Source: Trematomus loennbergii (taxonomy: Eukaryota > Chordata > Actinopteri > Perciformes > Nototheniidae). Taken from it: DNA of 64,000 nucleotides. Under the pieces are notes generated by a model. The model saw nothing but the letters and a program-made list of their open reading frames with translations, was not told the DNA's origin and made no database searches. A program made the position numbers and the translations under genes. Every line of letters begins with the position of its first letter. The first letter of the stretch is position 1. The DNA lies in the NCBI GenBank assembly GCA_012861695.1, contig JAAOOA010000060.1, positions 18,452,472 to 18,516,471 of the forward strand, given 5' to 3'. Below, in pieces: positions 41,467 through 53,400 of this stretch.

Positions 41467-42162
41467 AGTGGACCTATCATGCTATATTTGAAACATATAT
41501 TGTAGGGCCATACCTATACAAAACATGTCTGTGATGTTTTTCTTTCAAAATACCAAACAGATCACCCATTGTAGCCATCCCTCATACTGCTCAAACCCCT
41601 CTTTTGAAGCCCTGTTAGAGAAACGCGGATCTTGGAAAAATCCGCTTGGAAAAAAAAAAGAAAGAAGAGGAGGCGGCGCTAATGCCTGATCAGAATTCTA
41701 CCGGAGATAAAGTTAAATTCTGCTGTGATAAAACGCCATCCTGTTAAAACCACGTCAAGGATTATTTCTGAAATAGTATGGAGCTTAAATGCTTTTTCTC
41801 TTGCAGGTTTATCACAAGGTGAGTTCTTTTTTTATTTCCTGCTTTTTAAACACATGTGCTCTACACAGTACAGGTTAGCTCTGAGTGTTAGCAAGGCTTG
41901 CTAATGTAAACAAAGACGAGATTACGTCCAAAACACGTCAGGCATTGTTTCTGATAGCAACTTTCTGTGGGTCCGCTCCCGATTTGAAGTTCGGATGGAA
42001 TCTGTATCCGCTCGTTGTACACCCGTTTTTAAAAAGATTTGGGTACGGAGGAAAAGAGAGAGGGTTTTATTTTCTGACGCTGCGTGATTTCCCCGACGCA
42101 CCGGGGACAGATATGTATGTATAAAAGACATCACAAAGTGCATTTTGCATGATAGGTCCCCT
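41467..42162. mobile_element. TTAA-flanked TIR element, family 2, copy 2
   Basis: 696 bp between TTAA duplications (41463-41466, 42163-42166). Left end AGTGGACCTATCATGC and right end GCATGATAGGTCCCCT are inverted copies. It is related to 24423-24911 in the opposite orientation. No transposase. Confidence 0.88.
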
Positions 42163-45100
42163 TTAAGAACTGGGACCAACTACTACAGTGGGAGGCTGCA
42201 TGAGATGTTGGCATGAAAAAATCACATTTATCATCTTCCCAGAATTTGTTATTGTTCCTCATGTGCTTAAACAATATGTTTTGCACCATTAATGTAACTT
42301 TTGACCAGTTATGTAATGGCATTGTTTCTTCTAACAAAAACTACAGTACATTTCCCATGCATTTAGTGAAAGTGTATTGTCTTTAAAAAGCTAAATACTT
42401 CCTCTTGCCACAACATTTATATCAGTACAGTATGTTACAGAACAGCACCGCCGTGTGGTTGACCCATTACATGAAACTATGGTTCATAATTCTGTATGGA
42501 TGGCCTTTTCAATTGCAATTGCAATTGAATTTACTTTTACAGCAAGATACAATAATTATATCCCCACATAGAACATTGTCCCCTGGACATTGACACTTAA
42601 TGTATCATCTATAGCATTTTCAAAACCTAAATACATAACTTGAGCCCACAATGATTCAAACGATTTTGAAAGGCATCATGAAAATAATGTTGTTGTCATT
42701 ACTCTCATATTTGGGGTTGATCCGATTTTTTGGCTCTACTTTTAGACAAGCTTTACACTTTTTATCAGTGTACCATTCCCTTTTTCCTCCTTATAGATTG
42801 GGATGAAGCATAGTGAAGTAACGAAACACGTTATTTAAAGAATGAGTCAACCAGGTGTGATGGTTTCACACTGCTAAACTATTCCACGGTATTTTGCAAA
42901 CATATTAGGAAGGAGGAAGATACTTCATTTAACGAATAAGCTCAGAAGGCACAAGGTGCTGCAGGGGTAATGTGGAGGGGATACATATACAATTGCATCA
43001 TAACTGATCTTGTTTCACATCTGCTAAATGTTTTGCCTAAACTGACAGAACTTCTCTGAGCCAAAGCACAGTAGTCCTTGTTGTGTAAGAGCACCCTCCT
43101 GTGGTCACTATCACACATTACAACACATTGGAACTCATTTTCTAAGGTTATTATGGAAAATCTAACATCAAAACGTTTTGTTATTCCCCTTCCACCAAAA
43201 AAAAGAGTAAATGTTATATAACGTAAAATAAATCATTTAAAAAACCATTGATAAACAATTAACATAATATACATGTTAACTAAATACATTTTATGGTAGT
43301 TGAATTGAAGATTCTATTGAATTTCATAGTGGTTATGACAATTATTCAATTTAATTATTGTTGCTTTCTTGTGCTGGTTTTGATGTTGGTTATCTTTGTA
43401 AAAAAATTGTTTATGTCTGCTGATTACATTTCCAACATCGACGCTGCAGTTATATTGAAAATGTTCAAGGTACTGAATATACATATTGTGAATATACAAT
43501 AAAAAAAACCTGATGAATAGAGGAACCAGGGAGCATTGCCCTTTTTGTCACTAATGAGCTTATATTAGATGTCACCAGAGGTGGTGCAGAACAGAAGGTC
43601 TCATTATACACGGATAATTTATTTCTGCTCATATCTGTTTCCATCCCTTAAAATCTGGCAACATTTGGGAAAACCAGTTGGGAAAGATCTGAGAAAATTG
43701 CTAAAACATGAAAAAGTGATCTCATGCGGATTAAAATTGGCTGCTAGAAAAATCATCTTTAACCAGATGCTTTTGAAGATGGCTGGAAATATGTTTACAG
43801 TTTTGGGATTTGGGTTACTTTTTTATATCTCTATGTACAACACGAGTAATGTACTTCTTTTATCATTGTATTTAAACTTGAATTATTTAAACTATAATCT
43901 TAAAAAAGCCTTTGGAACAACAGATCTACATACTTAAAGAACAATATATTGCTGCAACAACCTAAATCTTCGGATGGCATTTTACCAGGCTGCAACTTCT
44001 GCTTTACAGTGACTGTAAAAGCATTTCCTATTTTATATCCCTAAAATATTATGACTGTTTGCTGATGTCCTATAAAGTACAATTTCTTTCAACTGTACCG
44101 TATCTGCAAACCACAGACTTAATATGTAAAAACTGAGTGCTTCCTGGTATTACTCACCGCTTTGAACTCTAAAGGTCGAACCCTCGATGAGCCATAACTG
44201 GATTATTTCAGCCCTCTAACAGAGTCAGTTATATCTCCTTACAAACACAATGGACTCCTGCAAGGATGCAGCTACTGTAGATACGGTTAGTGATTTATGG
44301 GAAGCTTTATTGTATACTTCAAATTTCATCCATATCTGGCAAAAAGGGTTCTTTGAGTTTAAAGTGTGTTGAAAGGGCCTTGGATCTTTTCAAATATGTT
44401 CACTATCTGACATTCACATGCTGTGTGTTGTCCTTTACTTCTGCCATGGATGTTTCAATTGATTTCTCCCAGACTAGTCTTCCATGTTTCCCTTTCGTGA
44501 CTACATGGCTAAACTTTAGCTGCCGCTTTGGTAATGTAAAATCTTCTCCGCCACATTCAGGGTTTATTGCAAATGTTCTTCATTTTATGATCAGAGACTT
44601 TAACAAAACATTGCTCAACAAATACAATCTCTCCTTGCAACCCTTACTGCAGTATATACCACACCTCTGATATGTGATTACCATGTTGTCCATTGAAGTA
44701 TGGGTTCACATTTCAAGTATGTCTGAGAAGAAAAATCTGGTGGGTTATGTGTTATATTGTTTAAAACATTAATGGTTACTGTGTTAAAACCAAAGACAGG
44801 AAAAATGTGTCAAACAGCAAACTGTCATCCATGCCATTTTCACTTACCTTAAAAGGACAAAGAGGCTACTGTCAACCATTTATGCCACATCATTTGTGAA
44901 TTAATGTTAGTATGATGGTGTGTCCCTGTACAATATGGGTTATCTGTGTTGTGTACTTGGTCACAAAAGACACATATTATGCACTCAATATATTGATTTC
45001 TTTAATTTTGGTTTGTGTGTTTGACATTTAGAGGTTTTTTTGCATTCAGATTGAAGCTCAACAACGTAGGCCACTGGTTTTTTTAAAGGAAAGAAAAAGA

Positions 45101-46660
45101 AGGTTGAAACTTAAATGAGACACTTACAAAACAAAGACTGCCTGCTGTTACAGTAGCTACTTAAAGAGTCTTGGAATTAAGTGTCATATCCATTAGGCTC
45201 ATTTTGCTCAGTTTACTTCCCACAAACTCATGTCCCCTCAGTCTTCAGCGCTGAAGTCATCAGTGCTCATGCTCTGCTAAATGGACACAGCGTTCTTCTG
45301 CATGGCTTGTCAAAGGAAAATAATGAGTGGGCAATGCATCTTACTCCAATGACTAATTTCTAGTCCACACTTTCCAGTGAAAGCCTCAAGTGACATCTCT
45401 AAGGGTGAACAAGGCTACCAGATCTACCAGAAACTAGCTTCACTTAAAATAACTTTTTACAAAATGATAAGAACCTGTCATGGAAAGTAACAGCCAGTCA
45501 CCCACCCTGAGTCTATGCACTTATCCTCCCTGCTTATACACTCTTATTGTGACAAAACAACACTATAAAAAATATTTAAACAAAACCACAAAGGCTGCGT
45601 TTCTTTTGTCTTGAAAATACATGGAACGGAACATAGTGCAAAGTCATCTCTATGGGAACCACGCACAGCTGACCCGCGCTGTCCTGGCATCATAAATTAA
45701 AGGTGAAAATAAAATAAAAAGTGATAACCATCAAAGTCACTGCAGGTCTGCACGAGAGTTCACAAAAGTTCTGAACAGCGTGTGACCTTCAAAGATTGCT
45801 CTACATCTTCCTAATGTGGCTCTTCCTTTTAGTCCCGCTTTCTTTAGAGCTGTCAGAGTCTTCTGAAACTCTGATTCCTCCATCCATTCTTTCAAGAGTT
45901 CAGTTTCAGAGCGCCAAAGTTTGTTTGCGCTTTCATGCCTTCGGCTCCTTCCAGCAGTGTCCTAGCTCCGAGGTGAAACAAGGCATCTTGTCCTTGCCAT
46001 CACCTCAGGGTTCACTAAAAGGCCACAGACAGTGCATCTGAAGGTCAGGTGCTCCTGGTCACTTCCTGGTCTTGGACCTCTTGACCTTTAACCCTGGTTA
46101 ATGGATGCCAAGGTTATCTAACCTTCAGAAAGAGGTACAAAGATGGAGGGGGTGGAGAAGAAAAAACAGAGAATTTAATCCAATTCCTTCGCCTATTGAT
46201 TCAAATGCCAACCATGAAAAAGGGAAAGAAACAGGCTCTGATTGCTGTGAATTGGCTGGAAAACCTAAGCAGCCTTGTCAAGTGGCTCCCTCTGATTCAT
46301 AACAGTGACAAACAGTTGCACAAACAAATCCGCAGACAAAGAAAACATTGTTGAGCACTGCAGTAGAAAGAGGGCTCTGCAGAGATCAAGGTGAGACGAC
46401 TGTCGGCAGCAGCAATTACACCAGGAAGCTTCACAGCCACATGCTCAGAATAACCTGACTGGATTATGAAGTAATTACCGTACTCAAAAAGATGTCTTGC
46501 TTTGCTTACATGTTAGTGATATTTGTATTTTCTTTGTATTTTGAATCATCCCATCATGTCCTACATCTTTTGCTGTTGCTGTGTGTTTAACTAAGGGTAA
46601 TGACATATATTTCATCGTACCAATTAAATCCAAATCAATGACTGTGGTGGGGTTCAATCC
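42163..46660. other. Tail-to-tail intergenic region, no gene recognised
   Basis: AT-rich, with open frames of up to 126 codons that show no family signature. I see no conserved exon or RNA gene. Confidence 0.45.
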
Positions 46661-46725
46661 TCAAGCGTCTTTGAGCACCTGATAAAGCGCTAGATGAATA
46701 TAATGTATTATTATTATTATTTAGT
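46640..46725 (+). mobile_element. LINE tail remnant ending in (ATT)n
   Basis: TGATAAAGCGCTAGATGAA, AATGTATTATTATTATTAT resembles the GATAAAGCGCTATATAAAT-type 3' end of teleost LINEs. Confidence 0.5.
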
Positions 46726-47192
46726 TTCTAGCACTGTCTTTCGAATCCTGTGTCTAAAGATAGATTAGATTTAGATCTAAGTGTCAGACTTCCTATAGAT
46801 GTTGTAGTTCGTCCATGGTTTATCGCTTTTGTTGTTGACTATCTTGAGTAAATCAAATTTGCAACTAATTCTGTGTGAATTAAGACTTTTTTTCAACAGT
46901 TACAAATACCTTTTACTGGATATTTAGGGCAGTAGCTTATACAATTACTTTATTACTTATTTTGTGCCAAGAATAAGTTCTTCTTATACAACATAATGAT
47001 GCTGTGTTTTGCTCATTGGCCTACACTACACACCAGCCTGAAATATCTGATTAAAACACACTTGCACAGTCCTGATGAGTGTTTGAGATTAACATGCTTA
47101 AAGAAAAGTTTTATATTTCATGTTTAACTGTAACACTGATTGTTGCCTAATTAGTCACAAACAAATGTAAAATCACATTTTCTTTGCTTTAA

Positions 47193-47572
47193 AGGTGGGG
47201 TAGGTAATTTTGGAGAAACCAGCTCGAGTGCGCTAGAATTTGAAAATACACAGCCGGAAGAAATCTGCAACTTCCTTACAGAGCCCCTCCTCCAACACAC
47301 ACGAACGCGCACATGACCAATGAGGGCACGAGATAAGTTTGTGCACAGATGGAAAGCTGACAGGCAGGTAGGCCATCCAGTTATTTTAGCCGGGCCGCTA
47401 AAATGATTGGTCGTGCTTTTTACAGTATTACGGCTTCCACAGATGACTTTTCTTTATATATTTTTTGTCAAAGCACTTAAGATATTCATTGCTATCGGGA
47501 TGTTAAGAGCATTCCATGGAATATAACAAAAGTGTATCTCGAGCCGGTTTCTCAAACTTACCTACCCCACCT
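47193..47572. mobile_element. TTAA-flanked TIR element, family 1, copy 1
   Basis: 380 bp between TTAA (47189-47192 and 47573-47576). Ends AGGTGGGGTAGGTAA and TTACCTACCCCACCT are inverted, and similarity extends about 40 bp inward (GAGAAACC-GCTCGAG). Closely related to 61778-62115. The predicted ndst3 stop codon lies in its right terminal repeat. Confidence 0.93.
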
Positions 47573-47777
47573 TTAAGAGCTTTTTAAAAAAATTATTTGC
47601 TGATGTAAGACCATTTAAAAATGATAACTTCATTAGATAAATGTCGCAAATGTTGTGGCTGCTGACCTTCTGCAACTCTTCTCTTAGCCAGGAGGGAAGG
47701 GGCTGTCCGAGGCGATGCAGTAGCTTTGACAGCTCCACGTTGTGTTCCCTGTAGTACCGGGAGAGATATGCGTGTGC
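47562..47777 (-). CDS. ndst3: ndst3 terminal coding exon with overrunning C-terminus
   Basis: [38 protein letters not shown] aligns with the very end of other NDSTs, which stop one or two residues later. Here no stop occurs: about 33 extra residues ([18 protein letters not shown]...) run on to TAG at 47564-47562, and that TAG lies inside the terminal repeat of the TTAA-flanked element at 47193-47572. The alternative is that AAG|GTCAGC (47667) is a splice donor to a small unseen last exon. The core exon is certain; the 3' boundary is not. Confidence 0.75.
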   Translation of the reverse strand, partial: AHAYLSRYYREHNVELSKLLHRLGQPLPSWLREELQKVSSHNICDIYLMKLSFLNGLTSANNFFKKLLKVG

Positions 47778-50373
47778 CTGAAGAGAGTAGAGTAAGGGTG
47801 AGAACAAAATACATAAGAAGATGAGCAGACATTGATGGTGAATAAGGGAGATGGAGTGAGAAAAAAAATGTGGTAAGTCAAGATACGATTAGTGGTAAAT
47901 GAGGAAGACAGAAGGTAGAGTAAGACATATGGAAATAGACAATAAATTGGGAGAGTCATTAGCAAGGAGGAAAAAAAGTAAGAATAGAAAAAAAGGGTTG
48001 GAAAGAGGGATATATAGAGGATACATTAAAAAGACAGCAAGGGTCTAGGGGGCAAGCAAGAAATTGAGAGAGATTATGAGGTGCCACCATCTTTAGATTT
48101 GTTTATTTCTCCCCAATAGGACTTTAGGGCCACTAAGTGCCGACTGGTAGGGCTAGGGAAAGAGGGAGAAAGATACATGAAGGATGTATGAGATCCATTA
48201 TCTCCCCCCCTCCTCTGTAAATCAGTTAACTTCCTCTAGCTTGCCTCTTTTCCCTGGTGTTCTCTTTATTTTATTTCCTCCTCATCTGTCCTTTCCTATT
48301 TCCCCCTGGTGGAAACTCAAATACAGTTTAATTACAGGTGACACTAAGGCGCAACCATTAGCCATGTGTGAGCACATGAGGGAAGACAAATTGCATCTAT
48401 GTGTATTTGTCTTCATGTGAGAGCAAATGTGTGATTCATTGTCGGGCAGGTCTGGTCTCTCCTCTGTGGAATCAGAGGCCAGCACAAAGATTTATGGATT
48501 GGATTTTCTCCTTCTACCTTTCTCCTTCTATCCTAATCCCTCGCCCCCCCCATCTCACGGGTGTTGTGTCACTATTGAGTCCTCATAATTAGGTTGTAAC
48601 TGTCTGCCTGGATCTGATTGGCTGACAGTTTCCACCCCAACGCTGAGCCCGGTGGGAAATGTTGCCACAGCAATGAAGGGGACTGTGTATCACTGTCAGT
48701 CAGGCTGCTGCTTTTTCTGTTTTATTAGACTCTTTTTCTTACTTTTCATTCAATGCATATACCCGTTTGCCACACTGGGCACTTTTCAAATGAAAATGTA
48801 AACATTTACCTCTGGCTCCATAGGAGAGTACTTTCTCCCTTTGCTCTTTCCCAAACACTTTGTCTTTCCTCCCTCAAGGAGCTGGCACCAAAAGCCCTTC
48901 TGAGGGTCAAATCTGAGAGAAGAGAAAAGGAGAGAAAGAAGATAATTCTTAATACAAATGTAAAAGAGAAGTCAGTTCAGTCCGGATATAGAGTAGTGTC
49001 TCTTCTTTTAAGAAAGTAAGCTCATCTAGACATAAATGCCACTACACATTCAACACTGTCGCTTACTCTCCTGCTATCGGTGTCTCGTTTCATCTCTGTC
49101 TCTATCAGCCTCCATCTCCATGTCGCTTCTCTTCATAGCGCAGCCTCTTTTAGATATAAACTATTCTCCATCGCACTCTCCCTCTCAATGCAGACTCACA
49201 ATAATCACAAGTATAATTTGTTGGTTAGTTAATTCAGTAATACACTGGTTATTACTGTATTATGTATATATAGCATCGGGGCAGCAGAGACACTCCTTTT
49301 ATCATTTTTGTTTTTGTTTGTATACATATAATCTTAATTAGTTTTGATTTATTGGTTTCAATGTAATGCTTATGTACTCCATTTGAAACATACTAACTAT
49401 AATATATACAGTATGTTCTATCTGTTCTATTCCTAGTGTATTCTTTCTTTAAATAACCAGATAAAGATCACAGACATCACAACTTTACATTTTTGAAGAG
49501 CAGAAATTCAAACACATGGCTCCGAAAGAGAGATAATAGCATTGAGATAACAGAGATAACATAAAATCACTGAGGTATGTGTCCCTTAGATGGTTCCTTC
49601 TTGCATTACTGAAATGTATATAAATGTTAGGCAGGAAGATATTAATACATTTGATCGATGTATAACATTTTCCTCTTGGCTCTATGACCATCCCTTGTGA
49701 AGCCAAATTGCCTCTCCTATTAGCAGAGTGTGAAGGCTCCCAGCAGCATGTCATGTGACAACCTGTCACCTGGAGACGAAATGGTAGGTGACTTTCACGG
49801 CAAAGTATTCTGGTAAAAACATGTGCTTGATGTCCCATGTATATGCATGAATACATATGCATCTATTTAAAATACTGTATGTATTTTCTGTATGTTCATA
49901 TACAGAATATAAGTATTTAAGTTGTGTTTTCATGTGTACAGCTCTTGTGGGTATATCTGAATGTGTACCGATTTTTTTAATCTTAATCCACTGTATGCAT
50001 AATGTTGATTTCTTAGTAATGTTGCATGCATGTATACATCCATACACCTTGCTTTTGCATTATAGTACAAATCATTTCTAAAGAGGTAAACATACGGCAT
50101 TGTTAACTGCTACCTGGCAGTGAGAGTATGAGGGCTGATGTGGTTGTGACTGAAAAATGCAAATATTTGTCTTTATCTGCATGCATCAGTGGGTGAATAA
50201 AAGCGAAAAAAGACTTAAGTGCTTCTCCTTCAGTTTCCCTCTGACAGAACAGGAGGAGGAAAGGAGAGGGGATTAAATAAATAGGCTGCAGTGTTGAGGA
50301 TCTGTCAGACCGCTCCCATGTCACAAGAATGAGAAGGAGAATAGAAAGATTAGGCTTTTGTGTTACTGCGTCT

Positions 50374-50455
<82 letters not shown>

Positions 50456-53400
50456 CACCACACACACACCACTTATTCTGTCAAAATGCATCTCTTTACA
50501 ATTGATATGCATGCATGTGAGCTTGGGATTCAGAACAGAGGTACTCTCTGTCCCAATCTGAGCTACACATTTGAGATGTCCCTGTCTGGAGATTTGAGGG
50601 TTTGTGGGCCTTCTGATGAGAGGTTCTTGAGGTAAATAAACTGTTTACCACTCCTCCCAAACTTCAAGGTCATAGGCAAAATCTCTATTGGAGAATGAGT
50701 TGAAACAGAGCATCAGGGGGCCAAAGCTAGAATATGCTTACCTCCGCTCGAGTTATCACTTCCAATATATTACACATATTAAAGCCTGAATACATTGGTC
50801 TACATCAGCATCCTCAAAGTCCGGACTCCGGTCCGGATCCGGACCGAACCACAACTGTCTCTGGACTCTGAGCAAATTATACTTTTCATATGTTTATTGT
50901 ATTATCTGTATTATCTGTGTTATCTGCGAGACATCGCCACAACGCAACGAGTCAAAATTCTCCGCTATGTCCACTGCAAACAGCGCTCTGCATCTCCGAC
51001 TGTTCCACTGTCTGTGTGTGTCTGTCAACGCTTGGTCCAATCACATTCAGCATCCCGTCAGCGTTTTTTCCCCCCACCAACAGTCTGCGAATCAGAGGCA
51101 CAGTAGGGCGGGTCTTCGCGGAATGCGGGTGGGAAAAATGCGTGTGTCGTCTCTTTCAAGTCAGAGCGAAGTTTAAAAATCAGAGCGAGAGTTAACAGCT
51201 CATCTAGTTGCATCTGTACTGTAGCTAGTAGCCTAGTTTCACCTACCGGGGTGGCATGGGTGGCAACTGCCACCCTAAAAATAGGCCTTGCCACCCCAAA
51301 CTTTTTGTTTTGAAAGAAAAGTTGTGGCTCATCTGACATATGAGAGAAAGTCTCTAATGTCCGAGTGCAAGTGAATGCAGCACAAGATGCACGTCTTGTA
51401 ACCCCTCCCCCGGCCCTGGCGCGAGCGTGGAAATATGATTGACCCAAGTACTGAAGGAATGAGGTATTTGCGGTCTACAATGACAGAGAAGAGACTGTCA
51501 AGTTTGGCTGTACTCAGCATTGAATCAAAACGCACTAAAGCTGTTGATCTTACTAATTTTGTGAGGCGTTTTGCTGAACAAAATGGTAATCGCCGCATTC
51601 AGCTGTAATAGACATGTCAACTTGATGCTCTGCTCACGGATGAGCATACAACACTGTTAAGATGATGACCTTACGTGTGTAAATATATTTTTTTCTTTGT
51701 GGGGGTCTGCCCCCAAAAAACAGTTTTAAGTCCTGAGAAAGTCAAATAAGACGGTGTGTAAAACTACACTGCCCAGCCAAAAAAAAGTAACCACTTTGAT
51801 TTAACTAGGCCAGTAGGTAAGGACATTCCACTGGATAATAACTGAAGTATAAAAGAATGCATGACTGAAGTGATGGAGACCATGTTTGAAGGCAAACAAA
51901 AAGAGGAAATAACAGGTCAAATCAAGCAAATCCCCCTCTCAGATTCCACAGCAACCAGAAGAACATAAATACTGGCTGGTGATTTGATTAATCAGCTTTG
52001 TGATGGAATAAAAAATGCACAGTGCATTTCCTTAGCTGTGGATGAGTCCACTGACACCACTGACAATGCTCAGTTGCTGGTGTTTGTGAGTTTTTATGAT
52101 GAGGCAAAGGGGGAGTTTGTTGAAGATGTGTTGGGCCTGACGAACCTCAGTGGACACACAAGGGGGCAAGACATTTATAAAGCAATAATGGGAATGCTGA
52201 ATGAAAGAGGGTGCAGCTGCCTTTATTCATAACTGTGCAGCTCTTACACTGCGACTCTGAGGGATCAAGCACAGACACAATAACAATGAAAACTGCTGCA
52301 TACAGAGATTTTTGTTTTTGCAACCTCGTGTTAAGAATCTTGTTGCAATTGTTTAAAAGTTTGAATGACCGTAATAAACGGACCTTTGTCTTATTGAAAC
52401 ATTTTTTTGGACCTTTAAGATTTGTATTTGAGTACCCCTGGTCTACATGTTGTTCTCTGAGGGGACATGACACTGACGCCTTTGCTTCAAACACCATGCA
52501 TGCAGCCTTTTTTAGTCCTGGTGTAATGTGAAAAGCTTTCTAATGAATAAATCCACATGTGATTTGGCTTTTGCTATATATATATTTGAATATAAATATA
52601 CTTAAGGAAACAAAGCACTAAGTGAGGAAGAAATACTCAGGGAGAGTCAGAGATTGGGCTGTCAGGAGATCGTTTTTTTCTTTCTAATATTGATCAAAGA
52701 AGAAATAATTTTAAAAGAAAGATCATTATTTATTTATTGTAAAAATAAAATACACTTTTCTTTTCATCTACAAGGAACATATTATGAAACATACATACAA
52801 AAAACACTGATGATTGCTTATTTTCAAAGAAAATATATTTCCTCTTCCAGGTCTCAGGAGGTTATTATATCTGTGTTTCAGAATATACACATGATGCTGT
52901 TAACAACTATTGGGAATGTGCCTCAGGTGGTCAACGGTCAATGCAGTTGATCTTTTGTGACTACAGCTACAGTACATGATAATGTATTTGCCTTTTTTAT
53001 CTGAAAGACTGCAAAGATATGTTTAAACTGTAGACGTAGTTGCATTAGTTATTAATCTTGGTTACTCACATTAGTTCTTTGCTGCTTTAATTCTTTCTGA
53101 TTGGCATTGAGCAGAGCGCCAACATTTCCATACTTGTTTTTATTCAGACAGCTGTGACACAGACAGACAGGCTCTGTAAGTGAGACATTCAACGCTCTGT
53201 TGGGATCTGATCCCGGGCCAGCATATCATTAGCCATCATTGACGCTGACAAAAGAATAGGTATACAACTTTATTGCTAGAACAAATTCATGTTTTTAATG
53301 TAATACAATTATTATTTATGAACTCCAGATTTGTACAAGCAATGTAATCAGTTATTATTTTGAATAGATTTGAAAGTATGCCTAAAATATGAGTGGCAGG

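Larger units (their letters stand above)
50806..52440 (+). mobile_element. hAT element with decayed transposase and perfect 8-bp target duplication
   Basis: 1635 bp starting CAGCATCCTCAAAG and ending TTTGAGTACCCCTG, flanked by identical GTCTACAT (50798-50805 and 52441-52448). It carries a fragment of a hAT transposase (51852-52230) and appears to contain other element pieces: a CCGGGGTGGCA-type fragment at 51245-51720 and a mariner-like end at 51762. Confidence 0.9.

Noticed and set aside
44290..44670. 126-codon frame in the intergenic region as a possible gene
   Set aside because: No recognisable family, no signal peptide or domain, AT-rich codon composition and no neighbouring exons.
52147..52497. 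Minus-strand frame opposite the hAT transposase fragment
   Set aside because: Shadow frame; the plus strand carries the transposase motifs.
53041..53230. Possible extra ndst3 exon in the long intron
   Set aside because: No frame matches NDST; phases on both sides (60930 and 48912) already join correctly without it.
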